Source: Methanocorpusculum sp. (GTDB lineage: Archaea; Halobacteriota; Methanomicrobia; Methanomicrobiales; Methanocorpusculaceae). Taken from it: DNA of 8,203 nt. Below, in pieces: positions 1 to 6,034 of the stretch (position 1 is the first letter of the stretch; each line of letters begins with the position of its first letter). The notes under the pieces were generated by a model. That model made no database searches. It was given only the letters and a program-made list of their open reading frames with translations, and was not told where the DNA came from. The position numbers and the translations under genes are program-made. The DNA is taken from positions 1-8,203 of the forward strand of contig DALTYF010000031.1 in NCBI GenBank assembly GCA_029986195.1, written 5' to 3'.

Positions 1-708
1 GTTAAGAGCAACCGGGACACCGTGTTCAAAGGTGATGGAGACGATCTCCGGTTTGTCTGGTGCCGCTTCGGGCGAGGTGGTCCAGTGGTAAATCTCCTCC
101 GGCGGGTGGTAGTCCGTCTCTTCGAGTCTGCCGCCTTCAATGCTGCGGGACCAGATGTTCTCGTCAACACTCCACGGGGTGGACTTTTTGACCGGAATCG
201 GGATGCCGTGCTGTTCGGCGTAGTCGATCTCCCAGTCACGGGTCATGTTGTGTTCGCGCATCGGGGCAACGATGTCAAAGCCGTGCATCCGGAAGATGAA
301 GTCAAACCGGAGCTGGTCGTTTCCTTTGCCGGTACAGCCGTGACCGATAGCGGTTGCTCCTTCCTGTTTTGCGATCTTGACGATCTCTTCTGCAATCAGC
401 GGGCGTGCAAGGGAAGTGCCCATCGGGTAGCCTTCATAGAGAGCGTTCGCCTTGATTGCGGGGAACACGTGCTGCTGCACAAATGCATCCTTTGCATCGA
501 TGGTGTAGTGCTTGTCGGCGATGAGTTTTCCTTTGTCATCCGCCATTTTAACTTCGGCTGCGGGCTGACCGACATCCACGGCAACCGTGATCACACGGTC
601 GTAACCGTACATGTTCTTGAGGATCGGCACACAGACGGAGGTATCAAGTCCTCCGGAAAAGGCGAGAACAATAGTGCCTTTTCCTCCGGCTGATGGTGTA
701 TCTGTCAT
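1..708 (-). CDS. argG: Argininosuccinate synthase, N-terminal 236 residues (runs off left edge)
   Basis: This enzyme condenses citrulline and aspartate using ATP to make argininosuccinate, the penultimate step of cytosolic arginine synthesis. I translated the minus strand from the ATG at 708; 236 codons are open to base 1, about 60% of the usual 390-400 residues. Visible family signatures are the N-type ATP pyrophosphatase P-loop AFSGGLDTS (residues 16-24), [13 protein letters not shown] (94-106), [14 protein letters not shown] (122-135) and [14 protein letters not shown] (180-193). The start is supported by a GGAG at 719-722, 10 nt upstream, and a TATA-like box about 36 nt upstream. It is divergent from the YeiH-type gene, so it is first in its transcript. 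No lesion is seen in the visible part; the C-terminal half lies outside. The identification is firm. Confidence 0.96.
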   Translation of the reverse strand, partial: MTDTPSAGGKGTIVLAFSGGLDTSVCVPILKNMYGYDRVITVAVDVGQPAAEVKMADDKGKLIADKHYTIDAKDAFVQQHVFPAIKANALYEGYPMGTSLARPLIAEEIVKIAKQEGATAIGHGCTGKGNDQLRFDFIFRMHGFDIVAPMREHNMTRDWEIDYAEQHGIPIPVKKSTPWSVDENIWSRSIEGGRLEETDYHPPEEIYHWTTSPEAAPDKPEIVSITFEHGVPVALN

Positions 709-740
709 TGATGTAATACTCCACTTTTGGGAATGTGTGG

Positions 741-748
741 AATATATT
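741..748 (-). promoter_or_regulatory. TATA-like box of argG
   Basis: Minus strand reads AATATATT, centred about 36 nt before the argG ATG at 708. This predicts transcription starting near 718-720 and a very short leader, with GGAG (719-722) at or just at its edge. The same TATA-to-ATG distance (about 40 nt) is seen before the DUF3796-like gene. Assigned by position and composition only. Confidence 0.5.
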
Positions 749-797
749 GGGTGTTTGGCATATTCAATGTGTCCCACTTGCAGAATGTGCCCGGATC

Positions 798-803
798 AAT
801 ATG
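798..803 (+). promoter_or_regulatory. Possible TATA-like box of the YeiH-type gene
   Basis: AATATG, with a further AT-rich stretch CTTTATT at 804-810, lies about 25-35 nt before the ATG at 835. No Shine-Dalgarno-like sequence precedes that ATG, so a leaderless or nearly leaderless transcript starting near 825-835 is the simplest reading. The box is weak. Confidence 0.35.
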
Positions 804-834
804 CTTTATTCGACAGTCCGCTAACAGATATTTC

Positions 835-1950
835 ATGACTACCTATCGTGAGGATTTTCTTGATTACCTGAAATCTGCGGATCGTGCTGTAGTCCCCGGT
901 CTTTTTGTATGTATTGCGGTGACACTGCTGTCCTTCCTGCTGACGCGGGGAACTCTCTGGGACGGCGGAGGCGCCCTGCTTCCTCACGAGCTGTTTGCGG
1001 ACAACCCGATCTTTGCCCTGCTTGCAAAGATCGGCCCGATTGTTCTTGCTCTTGTGATCTGTCTCTTCATCAACTGCAAACTCTTTGATGCGGGGGGTTC
1101 CTACGCAGGAAAATATCTCCTGCGTATTGCAATTATTCTGATGGGTGCCCGGGTCACCGCGGATGTGCTGATGAGCGCATCTGCGAGCGGTCTCGTTATT
1201 ATCCTCGCGGTTCTTGCGCTGACTATTGTTCTTGCAATGGTGCTCGGCAAAAAACTGGGCCACAACTGGGAAACATCCGCACTGACGGGTACCGGCAACG
1301 GGATCTGCGACGTGTCCACAACGCTCTCCGTTGCCCCGGTAATCAAGGCGGATCAGAAGTATGTACACGCGGTTGTCGGCGTTATCAGTCTTCTGGGAAT
1401 CGTCGGCGTGTTTCTTGTTCCTGCAATTGCGTTCGGTGTTGGTATGACCGATGCGCAGGCCGAGGTATTCATCGGCGGAACGCTGCATGAGATCGGTAAC
1501 GTCATTCCGGCAGCGGATCTCTACACCGCCATATCCGGTGGTGAGGATGTCGGTGCTCTTTCCCTTGCCTACAAAATGATACGGGTCGCTATGCTGGTCG
1601 TGGTTGCGTCGGTGTTCGGCTGGCTGTGGTGCAGACGTCAGGAGGCTGTCCATGCTTCCTGTCCCGCTGACCGGGTGAAGGCAAAAGTACAGGGGTTCCT
1701 GATTCTTTTCGTGCTTATGGCCGTCGGCATGTCAGCGTTCATCACTCTGTCGCCGGATCTCGGACATGCCGTACAGTCGTCGCTCGTCAACATCTCCGTG
1801 ACCATCCTCACTATTGCAATGGCAGGGGTCGGCCTTTCCATGAACCTGCGGGAGACACTTTCCATCGGTAAAACCCTGCTCCCGTTTGCATCGCTTATCT
1901 GGCTGATTCAGGTCGTCGTACTTCTCGGGCTGACGATGTTTCTGGTCTGA
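835..1950 (+). CDS. UPF0324 / YeiH-type membrane transporter (putative sulfate exporter family)
   Basis: A 371-residue polytopic inner-membrane protein. Hydrophobic segments fill most of the chain from about residue 20 to the C-terminus (for example 60-80, 96-112, 117-137, 179-200, 248-264, 285-303, 320-335, 346-370). Family-type signatures are the GNGICDVSTTLSVAPVI loop (154-170), matching the ICGaSAiaAvapvi core of UPF0324 proteins, and GGTLHEIGNVIPAAD (214-228), matching their HEvgqVvAAg motif. The family is often labelled a putative sulfate exporter, but substrates are poorly established, so transport of a small anion is inference. I chose ATG 835; an in-frame opening from 727 would add 36 residues encoded by the promoter region, with no family match. 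The usual Gly after IC is Asp here. A T7 tract follows the stop. Confidence 0.85.
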   Translation: MTTYREDFLDYLKSADRAVVPGLFVCIAVTLLSFLLTRGTLWDGGGALLPHELFADNPIFALLAKIGPIVLALVICLFINCKLFDAGGSYAGKYLLRIAIILMGARVTADVLMSASASGLVIILAVLALTIVLAMVLGKKLGHNWETSALTGTGNGICDVSTTLSVAPVIKADQKYVHAVVGVISLLGIVGVFLVPAIAFGVGMTDAQAEVFIGGTLHEIGNVIPAADLYTAISGGEDVGALSLAYKMIRVAMLVVVASVFGWLWCRRQEAVHASCPADRVKAKVQGFLILFVLMAVGMSAFITLSPDLGHAVQSSLVNISVTILTIAMAGVGLSMNLRETLSIGKTLLPFASLIWLIQVVVLLGLTMFLV

Positions 1951-1959
1951 ACCCTGACC

Positions 1960-1966
1960 TTTTTTT
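1960..1966 (+). terminator. Oligo-T terminator after the YeiH-type gene
   Basis: Seven consecutive T on the coding strand begin 10 nt after the TGA at 1948-1950. Oligo-T without a strong hairpin is the usual archaeal termination signal. Confidence 0.6.
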
Positions 1967-1990
1967 CCCAGCGCTGTTTCTTGCTTTACC

Positions 1991-1997
1991 TTAATAT
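1991..1997 (+). promoter_or_regulatory. Possible TATA-like box for the editing-domain gene
   Basis: TTAATAT is the only AT-rich box-like element in the 117-bp gap 1951-2067. It lies about 74 nt before the ATG at 2068, implying a leader of roughly 45 nt, longer than for other genes here. The gap also holds a CCCGGG-centred palindrome ACCCGGGT (2026-2033) of unknown meaning. Weak call. Confidence 0.3.
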
Positions 1998-2067
1998 GGG
2001 TTTAACGCCCATGTACACAGAATTCACCCGGGTACGGGATGAAAAAAACAGAAGAGACTGAGTAGTT

Positions 2068-2529
2068 ATGCGGCTTCTCCTCATTCATGCAGATATCATT
2101 GCGTATGAGACCCTTTTCAGGACAAAGATGGCGGAGACGGATATTGTGGCAAAGGATGCTATGCAGGATGCGCTTGTAGTGTTCTGTGCTGTTGAGTCTG
2201 CGGACGAAACGGACCCGGAGGACATTGTTGCGCAGACCGCAGCGGAGATATTCGCGGTCGCCGCAAAGGTCGGGGCTGTCCGGGTCATGATCTATCCGTA
2301 TGCCCATCTCTCAAACGATCTTGCCCGGCCTGCCGTCGCTGTGTCCGTCCTGAAAGAGGTTGCCCGTGTACTTGCAGCTGATTCTTCTCTGGAAGTCCGG
2401 CGTGCGCCGTTTGGATACTACAAAAAGTTCACCGTCACCTGCAAAGGCCACCCGCTGTCCGAACTCTCCCGCCATCTCGTCCCCTCGAAAAGGGGTACTG
2501 CGGCCGATACGTGTCTGCCGTCCCCATAG
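2068..2529 (+). CDS. Free-standing archaeal threonyl-tRNA synthetase editing domain
   Basis: A 153-residue soluble protein that matches, almost end to end, the N-terminal editing domain of archaeal threonyl-tRNA synthetases (tRNA-Thr_ED family). In full-length enzymes this D-aminoacyl-tRNA-deacylase-like fold removes serine from Ser-tRNA(Thr). Recognisable parts are MRLLLIHAD (1-9), YPYAHLSNDLARPAVA (76-91) with H80, and the core APFGYYKKFTVTCKGHPLSE (113-132) with Y117-Y118, K119, K126 and E132, corresponding to substrate-pocket residues of the family. An in-frame TGA at 2059-2061 fixes the start. The protein stops 21 residues after E132. No aminoacylation domain follows: the next gene is an exporter. 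It may edit in trans for a ThrRS encoded elsewhere, as known in some Crenarchaeota, or be a diverged remnant. Confidence 0.88.
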   Translation: MRLLLIHADIIAYETLFRTKMAETDIVAKDAMQDALVVFCAVESADETDPEDIVAQTAAEIFAVAAKVGAVRVMIYPYAHLSNDLARPAVAVSVLKEVARVLAADSSLEVRRAPFGYYKKFTVTCKGHPLSELSRHLVPSKRGTAADTCLPSP

Positions 2530-2596
2530 TCTCTTATCCTGCCGAAACAGGGGTGAGATACCTGCTGTATTCCTCCTCTGTTTTCTCCCTCCGTCC

Positions 2597-2600
2597 GGTG
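2597..2600 (+). promoter_or_regulatory. GGTG ribosome-binding site of the MFS exporter
   Basis: GGTG sits 7 nt before the ATG at 2608 and matches the archaeal GGAGGTGA Shine-Dalgarno core. It decides the start of the exporter gene. The 78-bp gap 2530-2607 shows no clear TATA box; co-transcription with the editing-domain gene is likely but unproven. Confidence 0.55.
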
Positions 2601-2607
2601 TTTCCTG

Positions 2608-3993
2608 ATGCTGATTGAACGTCCTCTCTCCCAAAAGCTTCTGATGATTCTTGCAGCTGCGGCTGTCTTCATGGATTATCTTGACACAAGCATTGTGTCC
2701 ATCGCGCTGCCTGCGATCTCCGAGAGTTTTGGTTCCGGTTCGTCCCTGTCGTCATGGGTGATGACCTCGTATCTGCTTGCACTCGGCAGTACTCTTCTCC
2801 TTTTCGGCAAACTCGCGGACCATACCGGTCTGCAGCGGGTAATTTTTACCGGAGGATTTGTGTTGTTTACTTTTGCCTCTTTCCTCTGCGGTATTGCAAC
2901 GGACATCGTCTCTCTGATCGGATTCCGGGGTTTCCAGGGGGTGGCCGCCGCCATGATGGTTGCAACGGCCACCATGCTGATTACCCTGCATCTTCCCAAA
3001 CAGATTCAGCCAATTGGCATGGGTGTTATCGCCACGACCGGCGGTACGGCACTCGCACTCGGTCCCGGAATCGGCGGAGTTCTTACCCAGTTCATCAGCT
3101 GGCACTGGATCTTCTTCATTAACATTCCGGTGGGTATTGCGGGGGTTCTGGTTGCCCTGTTCCTGATTCCAAAACCGGATCCTGCGGATCTTCCCGCGCG
3201 GCCCAAGCCGTTTGATTCGCTTGGCGCGGTGTATCTTGCCGTCACGCTTGTTACCCTGCTTGCCGGACTTGAGCTTGGTGTCTCCGAAGGCTGGACTGCG
3301 CCCGTTATTCTGCTGATTGCGCTCTCCCCTGTCTTCGGCTGGCTGTTCCTGCGCCGTGAACTCCGGCATCCCGATCCGATACTTTCCGCACGGCTGCTGT
3401 ACAACCGGACTGTCATGTGGGCGGCGGTTTCCACGCTGTGCATTACGCTCGTGTATCTTGGTGTTATCTATGTGATGCCGTTCCTGCTGACGGAAGAGTA
3501 TCTGCTGCCGACCGCGGTTGCGGGCGGCATCATGCTTCTGCCGCCGGTTGCAATGGCGTTGATCGGTATCCCTGCAGGAGCGTTTGTGCGCCGATGCGGC
3601 TGTATGTTCCTCTGTAACAGCGCATCGTTTCTCCTTGCCGCGGGCATGGCGCTTCTGGGAGCTGCCGTGATTCTGTCGAACATGCTTCTGATCTTTGCAG
3701 GTCTTGTGCTGGTCGGTCTTGGTATGGGCTTAAACGAGGGCCCCGGTATTCAGCGGATCACCATCCACAGCCCGCTTGAACTCCAGGGTTCTTCCGGCGG
3801 TCTGATCTTCACGGTGATGAACGTGGGATGCGTGCTGGGTGTTGCCCTGTTCTCGGTTGCGGCGGCGGCCGGTTCCGGCAGTGCTGATGTCTATACTCCG
3901 GCGGGTGTTGCGATCGCCTGTGCTGCGGGATTTGCGGTTGCGGTGATTGCCCTGATCACGTCCCGGCTTGCGCGCGATACGGTGAAGTGCTGA
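2608..3993 (+). CDS. MFS multidrug exporter, DHA2 (EmrB/QacA) family
   Basis: A 461-residue drug:proton antiporter of the major facilitator superfamily, expected in the cytoplasmic membrane. DHA2-type motifs appear in order: motif D1 MDYLDTSIVSIALP (22-35, with the D23/D26 acidic positions of helix 1), motif A GKLADHTGLQRV (67-78), motif B RGFQGVAAA (107-115) and motif C TTGGTALALGPGIGG (143-157), then WHWIFFINIPVG (165-176). Length and motif D1 fit the 14-helix class rather than the 12-helix class. The substrate cannot be told from the sequence; toxic organic cations or metabolites are typical. The start is fixed by GGTG 7 nt upstream. It is 78 bp after the editing-domain gene and 1 nt before the DUF454 gene, so at least the latter pair is an operon. 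Confidence 0.93.
   Translation: MLIERPLSQKLLMILAAAAVFMDYLDTSIVSIALPAISESFGSGSSLSSWVMTSYLLALGSTLLLFGKLADHTGLQRVIFTGGFVLFTFASFLCGIATDIVSLIGFRGFQGVAAAMMVATATMLITLHLPKQIQPIGMGVIATTGGTALALGPGIGGVLTQFISWHWIFFINIPVGIAGVLVALFLIPKPDPADLPARPKPFDSLGAVYLAVTLVTLLAGLELGVSEGWTAPVILLIALSPVFGWLFLRRELRHPDPILSARLLYNRTVMWAAVSTLCITLVYLGVIYVMPFLLTEEYLLPTAVAGGIMLLPPVAMALIGIPAGAFVRRCGCMFLCNSASFLLAAGMALLGAAVILSNMLLIFAGLVLVGLGMGLNEGPGIQRITIHSPLELQGSSGGLIFTVMNVGCVLGVALFSVAAAAGSGSADVYTPAGVAIACAAGFAVAVIALITSRLARDTVKC
3981..3984 (+). promoter_or_regulatory. GGTG ribosome-binding site of the DUF454 gene
   Basis: GGTG lies inside the last codons of the exporter gene, 10 nt before the ATG at 3995. It supports this start and tight co-translation with the exporter. 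Confidence 0.5.
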
Positions 3994-3994
3994 T

Positions 3995-4375
3995 ATGTCC
4001 GGGAAACGGTGGTGTCTGAAGGTTCTCGGCATCATCTGCCTTGCCTTTGGTGCGGCAGGTATTGTTCTCCCGGTTCTTCCGACCACGCCGTTTGTCATTG
4101 CTGCTGCGCTCTGTTTTTCGGCAGGTTCCCCGCATCTTGCGGCGTGGCTGGAGCAGAACCGGTACTTCGGGCCCTATATTGACCATTACCGGAATAAAAC
4201 CGGTGTGCCGCTCCGGCAAAAAATCGGCGGTATTCTTTTTTTGTGGGTGATGCTTGGCGTCTCCATGGTGATCGTGCAGAAACCGTTCGTCATTGTGATT
4301 CTCTGTGTGGTAGGGGTTCTTGTGACGCTGCATCTGGTGCTGCTGAAGACCAGAAAAAGTGTTAGTCGTCGGTGA
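3995..4375 (+). CDS. DUF454 / YbaN-family small membrane protein
   Basis: A 126-residue protein with the DUF454 signature: a first membrane segment (about 8-26) running into [23 protein letters not shown] (24-46), then the amphipathic [22 protein letters not shown] (51-72), and two more hydrophobic segments (about 76-95 and 97-116) before a basic tail KTRKSVSRR. This is a full-length member of the YbaN type. Its biochemical role is unknown; no function is claimed. It begins 1 nt after the exporter's TGA and has a GGTG upstream, so it is the last gene of that operon. Its 3' end overlaps the 3' end of the convergent HTH gene by 14 nt (4362-4375), so no spacer separates the two transcripts. Confidence 0.9.
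   Translation: MSGKRWCLKVLGIICLAFGAAGIVLPVLPTTPFVIAAALCFSAGSPHLAAWLEQNRYFGPYIDHYRNKTGVPLRQKIGGILFLWVMLGVSMVIVQKPFVIVILCVVGVLVTLHLVLLKTRKSVSRR
4354..4358 (-). terminator. Short oligo-T behind the HTH regulator gene
   Basis: Five T on the minus strand lie 3 nt beyond the HTH gene stop (4362-4364), within the tail of the DUF454 gene. Short for a terminator; supported mainly by position. Confidence 0.35.
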
Positions 4376-4565
4376 ACTCAAAGAGTTCCTCGACGGGCAC
4401 CTGCAGAACTTTTGCAATATCAAATCCGAGTTTTAGAGACGGATTGTACTTTCCGTTTTCCAGATGACCGATGGTCTCACGCCGAACACCGACTGCACTG
4501 GCAAGTTCTTCCTGGGTGATGTTGTGTTTTGCGCGGTATTCGCGAATCTTTGTCTTAAGCGCCAC
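4362..4565 (-). CDS. Small Cro/C1-type HTH transcriptional regulator (YozG-like)
   Basis: A 67-residue single-domain DNA-binding protein. The XRE/Cro-C1 fold is clear: [18 protein letters not shown] (4-21), helix 2 [11 protein letters not shown] (17-27), recognition helix [11 protein letters not shown] (28-38), then [18 protein letters not shown] (39-56) and an acidic tail EELFEFTDD. Length and ending match the family of tiny regulators that accompany DUF2178/DUF3796 membrane proteins. I chose the GTG at 4565 because GGAGTG (4570-4575) sits a few nt upstream and the protein then begins where relatives do; the ATG at 4595 would add 10 residues and a 41-nt overlap. It overlaps the upstream membrane-protein gene by 11 nt, so translation is probably coupled. 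It probably represses its own operon (inference). Confidence 0.9.
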   Translation of the reverse strand: MALKTKIREYRAKHNITQEELASAVGVRRETIGHLENGKYNPSLKLGFDIAKVLQVPVEELFEFTDD

Positions 4566-4905
4566 TCTCCACTCCCTGCTGTTCACGGAATTCATGGATG
4601 ATCAGCATGCAGATGAAGACAATCATGCCTGCGGCAAATGCCAGCGGGAATGCGGCGGTAAATACTGCTGCATCCCCGATGAGGACGGCTGCTGTATAGG
4701 CGATACAGAAGAGTACGGTCTGAAGAAAGAATGCGGCGGTTGCTGCTTTTCTGACGTAGGCGGTGAACAGTTCATCTTCAACGGTGAAGAGGTAGCCGAA
4801 GAATACGAAGAATGCGAAAAAGGCACAGTAGCGTACTTCGCCGGTTGGTATGGCAAGGAGGCCAAGAAGTCCGATCAGGCCCAGGAAACTGAGTTTGTTT
4901 ATCAT
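4555..4905 (-). CDS. DUF3796-like (or DUF2178-like) small membrane protein
   Basis: A 116-residue integral membrane protein. It opens with a Leu/Gly-rich helix [16 protein letters not shown] (5-20), then [14 protein letters not shown] (27-40), the charged link [13 protein letters not shown] (43-55), and two further helices (about 57-78 and 82-104), ending in [13 protein letters not shown]. The LGLLGLLG start, FFxFFxFF stretch and DELFxxxVxKAA link are typical of DUF3796, a family found mostly beside small Cro/C1 regulators; DUF2178 is the alternative label. Function is unknown; such pairs may act as membrane partner plus repressor (inference). The gene heads a two-gene unit, overlapping the HTH gene by 11 nt. 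There is no Shine-Dalgarno before the ATG at 4905; a TATA box about 40 nt upstream implies a very short leader. Confidence 0.78.
   Translation of the reverse strand: MINKLSFLGLIGLLGLLAIPTGEVRYCAFFAFFVFFGYLFTVEDELFTAYVRKAATAAFFLQTVLFCIAYTAAVLIGDAAVFTAAFPLAFAAGMIVFICMLIIHEFREQQGVESGA
4570..4575 (-). promoter_or_regulatory. Ribosome-binding site deciding the GTG start of the HTH gene
   Basis: Minus strand GGAGTG ends 4 nt before the GTG at 4565-4563 and resembles the archaeal GGAGGTG consensus. It lies inside the last codons of the upstream membrane-protein gene. No comparable site precedes the alternative ATG at 4595. Confidence 0.6.
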
Positions 4906-4912
4906 AGTTGCA

Positions 4913-4928
4913 TGTGATATATTTCACA
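4913..4928. promoter_or_regulatory. Operator-like palindrome TGTGA-N6-TCACA
   Basis: TGTGATATATTTCACA has perfect 5-bp arms and a nearly symmetrical AT-rich centre. It sits 8 nt before the DUF3796-like start codon and 13 nt downstream of that gene's TATA box, where transcription should begin. Binding there would block initiation, so it is a good candidate operator for the HTH repressor of the same operon. Binding is inference. Confidence 0.5.
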
Positions 4929-4939
4929 CACCATGATAC

Positions 4940-4949
4940 AAATATATAA
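4940..4949 (-). promoter_or_regulatory. TATA box of the DUF3796-HTH operon
   Basis: Minus strand TTATATATTT, centred about 40 nt before the ATG at 4905, is the clearest archaeal TATA box in the window. It predicts initiation near 4918-4920, inside the palindrome at 4913-4928. Confidence 0.65.
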
Positions 4950-4961
4950 CATGCGTGTTTG

Positions 4962-4969
4962 AAAAAAAA
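4962..4969 (-). terminator. Oligo-T terminator of the Fic-like gene
   Basis: Eight T on the minus strand follow directly after the TGA at 4970-4972. It separates the Fic-like gene from the DUF3796-HTH operon downstream, whose TATA box begins 13 nt further on. Confidence 0.7.
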
Positions 4970-5971
4970 TCAGTAGTTGGCGGGAAGGTACAGGTCCAGC
5001 TGCTTTTGATTCATATTTTTCTGCAGGTTCCAGCGTTCGGCGATCTTTTTGCGGAGTTGTTCTTCCAGTTTTGGAATCTTGTTTCCGGCGTATTGTTCGA
5101 TGATCTGGGAGACACCTTTTTCGGTATGGGCTTTGTCCAGGACTGCGGATGTCTGCACTATCTGCAGACTTGACTGAAATGTGAGGGGATAGCCGAGCGG
5201 CATGACCAGGTACTGTACGATCTCACGGATTGTTCGTTTGGATCCGATCTTGAAGGGTTTGAGGTTGCGGAAGTTTTTGTGCAGGGAGATAATCTGTTCC
5301 ATGGGATGGTATCCTTCGCTGAGCTTCTGGTAATAGGTGTTCAGCAGTTTCTGGATGGCAATCTCTTCTTCGCGGCTGATAGGTTCGGGCTCTTCGATAT
5401 TGTCAAGGATGATCCTTCTGATCTGGAGGATGAGGGAAAGCGTGACTTTGCGGGGATTTTTGTTCCGGAGAACCACGCAGCGGTACAGATTCTGGATGTT
5501 GTTTACGTCATGCAGATACTTTCCGTTCGGAATTTTTCCGGTTTCAATCATCCGGACAACTTCGGGAAAGGTGAATGTGCATCCGACTGTTTTTGCGGAT
5601 TCGTGGATGTAGTGGTATTCACGCTCGTTTATATGCTGGGCATACTCTTCTTCGGTAAGGTAGTCGTGGTACCGAAGGTCAAGGTATCGGTATTTTTCCA
5701 GAAGGTAGTATATTTCCTCGTTTATTTCGTGTTCATATCTGAAATTTTTTACCCGAAAGGAAGCAACTTTCTCATAGCATTTCATCTCAAGGTCAAATCC
5801 GTAGAGAAGAATTGCCCGCGCAATTTCCGGATCGGTCGGCGGTGTTCCGGTTTTGATGAGTTTGGATGCACGGAATTTGTGCGCGTCGCTGTTTGCCTCC
5901 CGCGTCAGATAATATCGTACGATACCGTTCTGTACTCTTCTGTCCACACGGTAGTAGATGTCCTTTTTCAT
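4970..5971 (-). CDS. Fic-fold protein with degenerate active-site and inhibitory motifs
   Basis: A 333-residue protein from the ATG at 5971. It follows the plan of archaeal Fic (AMP-transferase) proteins with an N-terminal inhibitory helix: a YYRVDRRVQNGIVRYYL start (6-22), a charged helical region (about 60-120), SAKTVGCTFTFPEVVRMIETG (125-145), GKYLHDVNNIQNLYR (150-164), SLHKNFRNLKPFKIGSKRTIR (229-249) and a trailing GYPL (260-263). Relatives read S-x-x-x-E-G-N-x-x-T-x-x-E-V and HPFxxGNGRxxR. Here the inhibitory Glu is Val129, the catalytic His is Lys238 and GNGR is GSKR, while R246 and R249 remain. AMPylation is therefore unlikely; a pseudoenzyme, a different transfer chemistry or a scaffold are options. 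The frame is intact, arguing against a simple pseudogene. DNA is AT-richer than neighbours. An in-frame TTG at 6028 abutting the upstream T tract is an unlikely start. Confidence 0.72.
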   Translation of the reverse strand: MKKDIYYRVDRRVQNGIVRYYLTREANSDAHKFRASKLIKTGTPPTDPEIARAILLYGFDLEMKCYEKVASFRVKNFRYEHEINEEIYYLLEKYRYLDLRYHDYLTEEEYAQHINEREYHYIHESAKTVGCTFTFPEVVRMIETGKIPNGKYLHDVNNIQNLYRCVVLRNKNPRKVTLSLILQIRRIILDNIEEPEPISREEEIAIQKLLNTYYQKLSEGYHPMEQIISLHKNFRNLKPFKIGSKRTIREIVQYLVMPLGYPLTFQSSLQIVQTSAVLDKAHTEKGVSQIIEQYAGNKIPKLEEQLRKKIAERWNLQKNMNQKQLDLYLPANY

Positions 5972-6026
5972 CCTTTGTGTATGTATTGGCGGGACGGTGT
6001 GTAGTAAGTTTCGTCCGGGACGTTTC

Positions 6027-6033
6027 AAAAAAA
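6027..6033 (-). terminator. Oligo-T terminator of the AAA-phosphodiesterase operon
   Basis: Seven T on the minus strand begin 1 nt after the TAA at 6035-6037. The Fic-like start at 5971 lies about 55 nt beyond, so that gene probably has its own promoter, though I see no clear TATA box in 5972-6026. Confidence 0.65.
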
Positions 6034-6034
6034 G

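Noticed and set aside
22..693. A 223-codon plus-strand frame opposite argG
   Set aside because: The minus strand encodes a textbook argininosuccinate synthase throughout this stretch.
727..834. N-terminal extension of the YeiH-type protein by 36 residues
   Set aside because: It is encoded by the AT-rich promoter region of the divergent gene, matches no family pattern, and the ATG at 835 begins a normal-length protein.
796..1653. A long minus-strand open frame opposite the YeiH-type gene (285 codons)
   Set aside because: Its product is hydrophilic with no recognisable domain and lies fully antisense to a well-supported membrane protein gene; a shadow of biased codon use.
2530..2607. A broken full-length thrS with the synthetase domain lost by frameshift
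   Set aside because: Only 78 nt separate the editing domain from the exporter start, and no frame here resembles a ThrRS catalytic domain, so this is not a frameshifted copy at this locus.
2752..3369. A 205-codon minus-strand frame opposite the MFS gene
   Set aside because: Gln/Asn/Arg-rich non-family product typical of antisense translation of a hydrophobic protein gene.
4913..4928. Match to the bacterial CRP site TGTGA-N6-TCACA
   Set aside because: The window is archaeal by every other sign, so a CRP site is not expected; a local HTH operator is the simpler reading.
5279..6004. A 241-codon plus-strand open frame opposite the Fic-like gene
   Set aside because: No domain and no promoter or ribosome-binding site; the minus-strand reading shows clear Fic family patterns and ends at a T8 terminator.
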